A DNA stretch of 12,661 nt from an uncultured Clostridium sp. (GTDB taxonomy: Bacteria; Bacillota_A; Clostridia; TANB77; CAG-508). Below are positions 8,605 through 12,661 of this stretch, one piece after another (within the stretch, counting starts at the first letter, position 1; the number at the start of each line of letters is the position of its first letter). The notes beneath the pieces were generated by a model. The model was given only the letters and a program-made list of their open reading frames with translations. It did not search any database and was not told where the DNA came from. The translations under genes were made by a program, and so were the position numbers. Location: positions 1 to 12,661 of the forward strand of contig CAJKKA010000044.1 in assembly GCA_905200315.1 (NCBI GenBank). Reading direction: 5' to 3'.

Positions 8605-8624
8605 AAATAAGAAGGAGAATTTAT

Positions 8625-9221
8625 ATGAAAGAGAATAAAATGAATTTCGTCGAGTATTTATATAAAACTGGAAATGTAAAAGATGCATCAGAGGCATTTA
8701 GAGAATTTCCACCCGAGAATGAATGGCACAAAGGAAAAATAGAAAATATTTTAAGTGAACAAAAAGAAATTTATACAATATACAGTGTTGGAGATATCGT
8801 ATATGTAAAAGATTATCAATATGAAGATGGCTCAATAGGAACAAATCATTTATTTGTTATAATTGATAAAGATAATATAGCAATACCAATGGAGAATTTT
8901 GGAATGTTAATATCTTCTCAAATACAAAAAGTAAAGTATAAAAATAATGTAATGTTAAAAAAGAATAAACAAAATGGTTTAATGAAAGATAGTATTGTAA
9001 AAACAGACTGTATATATAAAATTAAAAATGAACAAATTTTATTTAAAATAGGAAGTGTAGAGAAGGAAAATATAGAAAATTATAAGGAAATGTATTTAAA
9101 TGAAAAGAAGCAGAAAAAATTCTACTTCTTTAATTCTACAATAGTTACACCCATTTCACCTTCGCCAAAGGTTCCAAGTCTAAAAGATTTTACATGTGGT
9201 TCTTTTCTTAAAAATTTATGA
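8625..9221 (+). CDS. MazF/PemK-fold protein with an N-terminal extension; catalytic arginine position is Asn
   Basis: This 198-residue protein is a MazF/PemK-fold protein by my reading. VGDIVYVKDYQYEDGSIGTNHLFVIID (55-81), LISSQIQKVKYKNNVML (95-111) and KDSIVKTDCIYKIKNEQIL (121-139) followed by FKIGSV line up block by block with the B. subtilis MazF (NdoA) sequence as I recall it (GGVRPVLVIQND, AITAQIQKAK, ERDSVILLEQIRTIDKQRL). Catalytic R25 of NdoA aligns with N74, and T48 with S97. Residues 1-52 are an extra, probably helical N-terminus (VEYLYKTGNVKDASEAFREF). No antitoxin gene lies beside it. The start follows GAAGGAG at 7 bases; M6 is a weaker alternative. Residues 166-198 are read from the antisense of the mutS2 3' end and look non-native. 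Fold assignment is moderate; RNase activity is doubtful. Confidence 0.7.
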   Translation: MKENKMNFVEYLYKTGNVKDASEAFREFPPENEWHKGKIENILSEQKEIYTIYSVGDIVYVKDYQYEDGSIGTNHLFVIIDKDNIAIPMENFGMLISSQIQKVKYKNNVMLKKNKQNGLMKDSIVKTDCIYKIKNEQILFKIGSVEKENIENYKEMYLNEKKQKKFYFFNSTIVTPISPSPKVPSLKDFTCGSFLKNL

Positions 9222-11479
9222 ATTCCTTCACGTAATTTTCCGGTTCCTTTTCCGTGAACTATTCGCACGCTTTTTATACTTGATAAATAAACATCATCTA
9301 AGTATTTATCTACCAAAGGTACTGCTTCATCAACAGTTAAGCCAATTACATTAATTTCTGTAGAAACATTTTTTGATTTAAAGTCATTTTTTGCTTTTTT
9401 AGTGGCTATTTCTTTTTTAGTTTCTTGTTTTACTAAAATTGTTATATCAGAAATATCTGCATTTATTTTCATTGGTCCCACTTGAACTTGAATAATATTG
9501 TCTTTATTTGGAGTAGAAAGTACAGTTCCGTTTTGATTTAGGCTTATAACATACACATTCATTCCAACTTTTATATCTTCAGGTTTTGTGTTTGAACTAT
9601 CTGCACTTTCTGTAACAAATGCTATTTCTTTTATAGAATTATTTAAAGAATTTCGTAAGTTTTCAAGTTGTTTTACATTATTTGAGTTACTTTTCATCTC
9701 TCTTATAATTCTGGTTGCATTATCTTTAGCAGCTAATAAAATATTTCTTGCTTCTTCTTTAGCATCTTCAATAAGCTTTTTAGATTTATTGTCAAGTTCT
9801 GTGTTATCTCTTTCTAAATTTTTTCTAAGTAATGTAACTTGATTTAAGTTTTTTTCAATTTCTTCTTTTTCTTTCTCAATGATTAATTTCTCATCATGAA
9901 TATTTTTAAGTAAATCTTCTATATGAATAGAATCATCAGATAAAAATTCTGTTGCTCTATTTAAAATGCTATCTTCAAAACCTATTTTTTTACATATAGC
10001 AAACGCATTACTTTTGCCTGGAATTCCAAGTAATAATTTATATGTAGGTTTTAAATTTTCTATGTCGAATTCACAACTTGCATTTTTGAAGCCTTTATTA
10101 ACTAAAGCATATTGTTTTATTTCAGGGTAGTGAGTAGTAGCCATTATTAGAGAACCATTGTTATAAAATTTTTCCAAAATACTAACAGCCAAGCTTGCAC
10201 CTTCTAAAGGGTCTGTTCCAGAACCAAGTTCGTCAAGTAAAATTAAACTCTCACTTGTAGAGTTACGTAGAATTTCAACAATATTTGTCATATGAGCAGA
10301 GAAAGTACTTAAATTTTCTTGTATACTTTGTTCATCACCAATATCAGCAAAAATATTATCAAAAACATAAATACTAGAGTTTTCTTTTGCTGGAATATGA
10401 AGACCACTCATAGCCATTAAACATAGTAATCCAACAGTTTTAATACTTACAGTTTTACCACCAGTATTTGGTCCTGTAATAACAAGGCAAGAGTAATCGA
10501 AGCCTAAGTTTATATCTATTGGAACAACTTTATTTTTATCAATTAGAGGATGACGAGCACCACGTAAATTTAATTGTTTTTCATCATTTATAATTGGTTG
10601 GTTACCATCTATAGAAAGAGAATATTTTGCCTTTGCAAAAATAAAATCTAATCTACCAATAATTCTAATATTATTTTCAATTTCATTTACAATAGGAGCA
10701 AATAGTTCAGTGTAATCTTTTAAAATTCGTTCAATTTCAATATTTTCTTCAACACGAAGATTATTAATTTCATTATTAAGTTCAAAAACAGCCATAGGTT
10801 CAATAAAAACAGTAGAACCACTAGAAGAAAAATCATGAATAAACCCTTTTACTTGGCCTCTATATTCTTGTTTTACAGGAATAACATATCTATCATTTCT
10901 AATTGTTACAACAGATTCCTGAATATATTTAGAATAAGTAGAAGAATGTATAAAATTATTTAATTTAGATTTTATATCTTGCTCTAATTTTCTAAAACTC
11001 TTTCTAATCGTATACAGTTTTTTAGAAGCATTATCGTTAATAGTATTTTCATCTAAAATATTAGAAAAAATAACATCTTCAATATTTTTATTAGTATATA
11101 AAGAATTAAAATAATTATCTAAAATAGCATAATCTTCTGAAATTAAACCATCTTTAGAATAAAAATAATCATTCAAATTTCTGCACATTCTCAAAATTCT
11201 AGCAAGCTCCAAAAGACCTTTAGTAGAAAGAATAGCATTACCTCTAATAGCTTTTAGATAAACTTCAACATTATCAATAAAAGAAATAGGCAAATTACCC
11301 TTTCTTACAATTAAAGAACAAGCCTCAGAAGTTTCATCAAGAGCTTTTTGAACCTTAAATTTATCATTACAAGGAACAAGATTCAAGCAAAGATTCTTAC
11401 CAATATACGTATTAGAAAAAGAAGCAAGAATCTCTAAAACCTTATTATATTCTAATTTATTCAAATAAAAATCTTTCAT
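9122..11479 (-). CDS. mutS2: MutS2 ATPase with C-terminal Smr domain
   Basis: This 785-residue protein matches the family length (about 785). Lever and clamp regions fill 1-320. The ATPase has Walker A ITGPNTGGKTVSIKT (335-349), the signature region DEQSIQENLSTFSAHMTNI (383-401), Walker B LILLDELGSGTDPLEGASLA (413-432) and ATTHYPEIKQ, followed by a coiled coil (about 520-625), a KOW-like stretch and the Smr domain (about 706-786, VRIVHGKGTGKLREGIHKFL). Numbering is from the upstream ATG at 11482. MutS2 was first linked to suppression of recombination; in B. subtilis it recognises collided ribosomes and splits them. The usual Smr LDLRG motif reads INVIG here. Two adjacent ATGs exist; AGGAGG (11485-11490) is 5 bases from the second, so I chose 11479. 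The 3' end overlaps the convergent MazF-like gene by 100 bases. Confidence 0.97.
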   Translation of the reverse strand: MKDFYLNKLEYNKVLEILASFSNTYIGKNLCLNLVPCNDKFKVQKALDETSEACSLIVRKGNLPISFIDNVEVYLKAIRGNAILSTKGLLELARILRMCRNLNDYFYSKDGLISEDYAILDNYFNSLYTNKNIEDVIFSNILDENTINDNASKKLYTIRKSFRKLEQDIKSKLNNFIHSSTYSKYIQESVVTIRNDRYVIPVKQEYRGQVKGFIHDFSSSGSTVFIEPMAVFELNNEINNLRVEENIEIERILKDYTELFAPIVNEIENNIRIIGRLDFIFAKAKYSLSIDGNQPIINDEKQLNLRGARHPLIDKNKVVPIDINLGFDYSCLVITGPNTGGKTVSIKTVGLLCLMAMSGLHIPAKENSSIYVFDNIFADIGDEQSIQENLSTFSAHMTNIVEILRNSTSESLILLDELGSGTDPLEGASLAVSILEKFYNNGSLIMATTHYPEIKQYALVNKGFKNASCEFDIENLKPTYKLLLGIPGKSNAFAICKKIGFEDSILNRATEFLSDDSIHIEDLLKNIHDEKLIIEKEKEEIEKNLNQVTLLRKNLERDNTELDNKSKKLIEDAKEEARNILLAAKDNATRIIREMKSNSNNVKQLENLRNSLNNSIKEIAFVTESADSSNTKPEDIKVGMNVYVISLNQNGTVLSTPNKDNIIQVQVGPMKINADISDITILVKQETKKEIATKKAKNDFKSKNVSTEINVIGLTVDEAVPLVDKYLDDVYLSSIKSVRIVHGKGTGKLREGIHKFLRKEPHVKSFRLGTFGEGEMGVTIVELKK

Positions 11480-11498
11480 CATAACCTCCTAGGGTAAT

Positions 11499-11507
11499 AT
11501 TATAACA
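11499..11507 (-). promoter_or_regulatory. Extended -10 promoter for mutS2
   Basis: On the minus strand TGTTATAAT is an extended -10 (TGn plus a perfect TATAAT at 11499-11504). No good -35 is seen at the proper distance, which is tolerated by extended -10 promoters. A start near 11492 would leave only about a dozen bases before the ATG, just enough for AGGAGG. Confidence 0.5.
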
Positions 11508-11592
11508 TAAACAAACAAAAAGGGACAGACCCAAAGTTACATTTTTTGTTCTATTTGGGACACCCTTTGGGTGATATAAATAAAAAAATAAG

Positions 11593-11621
11593 TTGTAACA
11601 AATAGCGTAATGTGTTAAAAT
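11593..11621 (+). promoter_or_regulatory. Promoter of the DUF881 gene, inside the inverted-repeat element
   Basis: TTGTAA (11593-11598), a 17-base spacer ending TGT and TAAAAT (11616-11621) form a sigma-A site with an extended -10. The predicted start is near 11628, so the 5' leader of about 80 bases would contain the hairpin at 11643-11678. Confidence 0.5.
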
Positions 11622-11642
11622 ACAAAAGAAAAAATAAAGACC

Positions 11643-11678
11643 TGTCCCAGAAGTTACAAAAAATGTAACTTTGGGACA
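11643..11678 (+). repeat. Long hairpin in the DUF881 gene leader
   Basis: TGTCCCA then a bulged G (11650) then AAGTTACA pairs with TGTAACTT plus TGGGACA (15 bp in all) around a loop of five A. No T-run follows on the plus strand, so it is not a plus-strand intrinsic terminator. It forms the right end of the inverted-repeat element and ends 16 bases before the AGGAAG ribosome binding site. Confidence 0.75.
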
Positions 11679-11706
11679 GTCCCAAAAAGAACAAAGGAAG
11701 AATTAT

Positions 11707-12661
11707 ATGAAGAAGAATGAAGTTAGAAATATTGTTGTATTATGTTTTATTACACTTATTGTATTTTTTATTTCTATGGGATTAAAGGGTAGATTTAATA
11801 ATTTTTTTGAAGGTTGTAGTTTGCTGTTTAAATCGGTTTGTAATAATATTAACATTAATAATGAATTGGAAAATAATGAAACATTGCTTGGAATTAATGA
11901 GGTTGAAGGAAGCGGTGTTATTATAAATATTAACGATGGCAGTGATTTAATTCATCAAGAAGATGTTATTATTTTAATAAATGAAATTAGAAATACAGGT
12001 TGTGAAGCAATTTCAGTAAATAATGTTCGAATTACTAATCAGTCGTATTTATATTGTGATGGTGGAGTTATTCTATTAGATGGCGTAAAAATAGGAAATC
12101 CATTTAATATTAGGGTTATTGGAGATATTGAAACAATATATGGAACTCTTACAAGAAATAAAGGATATATTAATATACTGAAAGATGATAAAATTATAGT
12201 TGATGTAGAAAAGCAAGAAAATGTAAAAATTGAAGCATCTAATTTGAAAATGTATGACAATTATAAAAATAAAAAAAGTAAAATTTCAAAAATTATTGAA
12301 AGTAATAAATATATAGGAAAAACAGATGTAGAAGGGCGTGGCGTAGAAATAACCATAGATACAGGAGAAGAAAAAGTTTTAACTTCTACTAACTTTATAG
12401 AAATGGTAAACGACTTAAAATCTGCAAATGTAACAGCAATTTCAATAAATAATCAACGAATAACTAATATGACAGATATAGTAGAAATTAGCAAAAAATA
12501 TATATTAGTAAATAGCATTAATATAAAATCGCCTTTTATAATTAGAGCAGTTGGAGATATAGAAAAAATTCAAAATGCTATAGAAGCAGAAAATTCTATG
12601 TTTGCAAAATTAAAAGAAAAGGGACTAAAATATAATGTTGAACACAAAAAATATATTAAAG
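11707..12661 (+). CDS. Membrane-anchored protein with two tandem DUF881 domains, cut by the window edge
   Basis: I translated 318 codons from the ATG at 11707 (AGGAAG at 11695-11700, spacing 6); the frame is open to the window end. A short basic start (MKKNEVRN) and a membrane segment (9-26) suggest an N-terminal anchor with the rest outside the cytoplasm. Two DUF881-like copies follow. Copy 1, about 63-178, has EVEGSGVIININDG, AISVNNVRITN, PFNIRVIGDIETI. Copy 2, from about 206, has DVEGRGVEITIDTG, AISINNQRITN, PFIIRAVGDIEKI. The repeat period is about 142 residues. Usual DUF881 (YlxW/YlxX) proteins have one domain behind a coiled coil and lie near division genes such as sbp, ftsQ and ftsZ; here the coiled coil is missing. 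The function of the family is unknown. The promoter and leader lie in the inverted-repeat element. Confidence 0.85.
   Translation, partial: MKKNEVRNIVVLCFITLIVFFISMGLKGRFNNFFEGCSLLFKSVCNNININNELENNETLLGINEVEGSGVIININDGSDLIHQEDVIILINEIRNTGCEAISVNNVRITNQSYLYCDGGVILLDGVKIGNPFNIRVIGDIETIYGTLTRNKGYINILKDDKIIVDVEKQENVKIEASNLKMYDNYKNKKSKISKIIESNKYIGKTDVEGRGVEITIDTGEEKVLTSTNFIEMVNDLKSANVTAISINNQRITNMTDIVEISKKYILVNSINIKSPFIIRAVGDIEKIQNAIEAENSMFAKLKEKGLKYNVEHKKYIK

Larger units (their letters stand above)
11522..11683. repeat. 162-base inverted-repeat element between mutS2 and the DUF881 gene
   Basis: The 28-base left end (11522-11549, GGGACAGACCCAAAGTTACA...) matches the reverse complement of the right end (11656-11683) at 26 of 28 positions. 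They enclose 106 bases that hold a CACCCTTTGGGTG palindrome (11561-11573) and a promoter. Short A-runs flank both ends (AAAAA next to GGGAC and after GTCCC), which could be a target duplication but is too low in complexity to prove it. There is no coding capacity. It looks like a small non-autonomous inverted-repeat or REP-like element. Confidence 0.6.

Noticed and set aside
8625..8700. Residues 1-52 of the MazF-like protein as a separate antitoxin gene
   Set aside because: They are in the same frame with no stop or second ribosome binding site before the barrel, so they are an extension of one protein, not a separate gene.
9588..9842. 84-codon plus-strand open frame rich in Leu and Ser
   Set aside because: It is antisense to the MutS2 coiled-coil region; the charged heptads read backward give a false hydrophobic protein.
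11643..11690. Right-end hairpin as a plus-strand terminator of an upstream transcript
   Set aside because: No T-run follows on the plus strand; A-rich sequence follows instead. On the minus strand it lies upstream of mutS2 with no known incoming transcript.

Overview
The window is very AT-rich DNA from a low-GC Gram-positive bacterium, most likely an endospore-forming member of the Clostridia. The reasons are a clear sporulation sigma factor SigH, a Clostridia-type RqcH and MutS2, strong AGGAGG-type ribosome binding sites, sigma-A-type promoters and AT-biased codon use. I cannot name a species. The content is mostly chromosomal housekeeping. There is no phage, transposase gene or CRISPR array. 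No gap between genes exceeds 300 bases.

Layout from left to right: (1) the 5' part of rqcH runs leftward off the window edge, divergent from sigH. sigH has a perfect TTGACA-N17-TATAAT promoter and is followed by tRNA-Thr(GGT) and a terminator. (2) A rightward cluster holds yqeG (HAD phosphatase), an A24 prepilin peptidase without the zinc-binding cysteines, and an M24 Xaa-Pro peptidase. (3) A 228-base gap holds four related hairpin repeats, two of which keep pairing by compensatory change. (4) ligA, a 78-residue unknown protein and folD form an operon that ends in a strong terminator overlapping the folD stop codon. (5) dprA begins 13 bases after that terminator's T-run. (6) A stand-alone gene with its own promoter encodes a MazF/PemK-fold protein. 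Its 3' end runs 100 bases into the oppositely oriented mutS2. (7) mutS2 runs leftward. (8) A 162-base inverted-repeat element separates mutS2 from a rightward gene, cut by the window end, encoding a membrane-anchored protein with two tandem DUF881 domains.

Two functional themes recur. Ribosome rescue is represented by rqcH and mutS2, and DNA uptake and processing by the prepilin peptidase, dprA and ligA. These links are inferred from family knowledge rather than shown by operon structure. The items most worth a second look are the tandem DUF881 protein, the MazF-fold protein whose catalytic arginine position is asparagine and which has an N-terminal extension, the covarying hairpin repeats before ligA, and the inverted-repeat element that supplies a promoter and 5' leader to the DUF881 gene.
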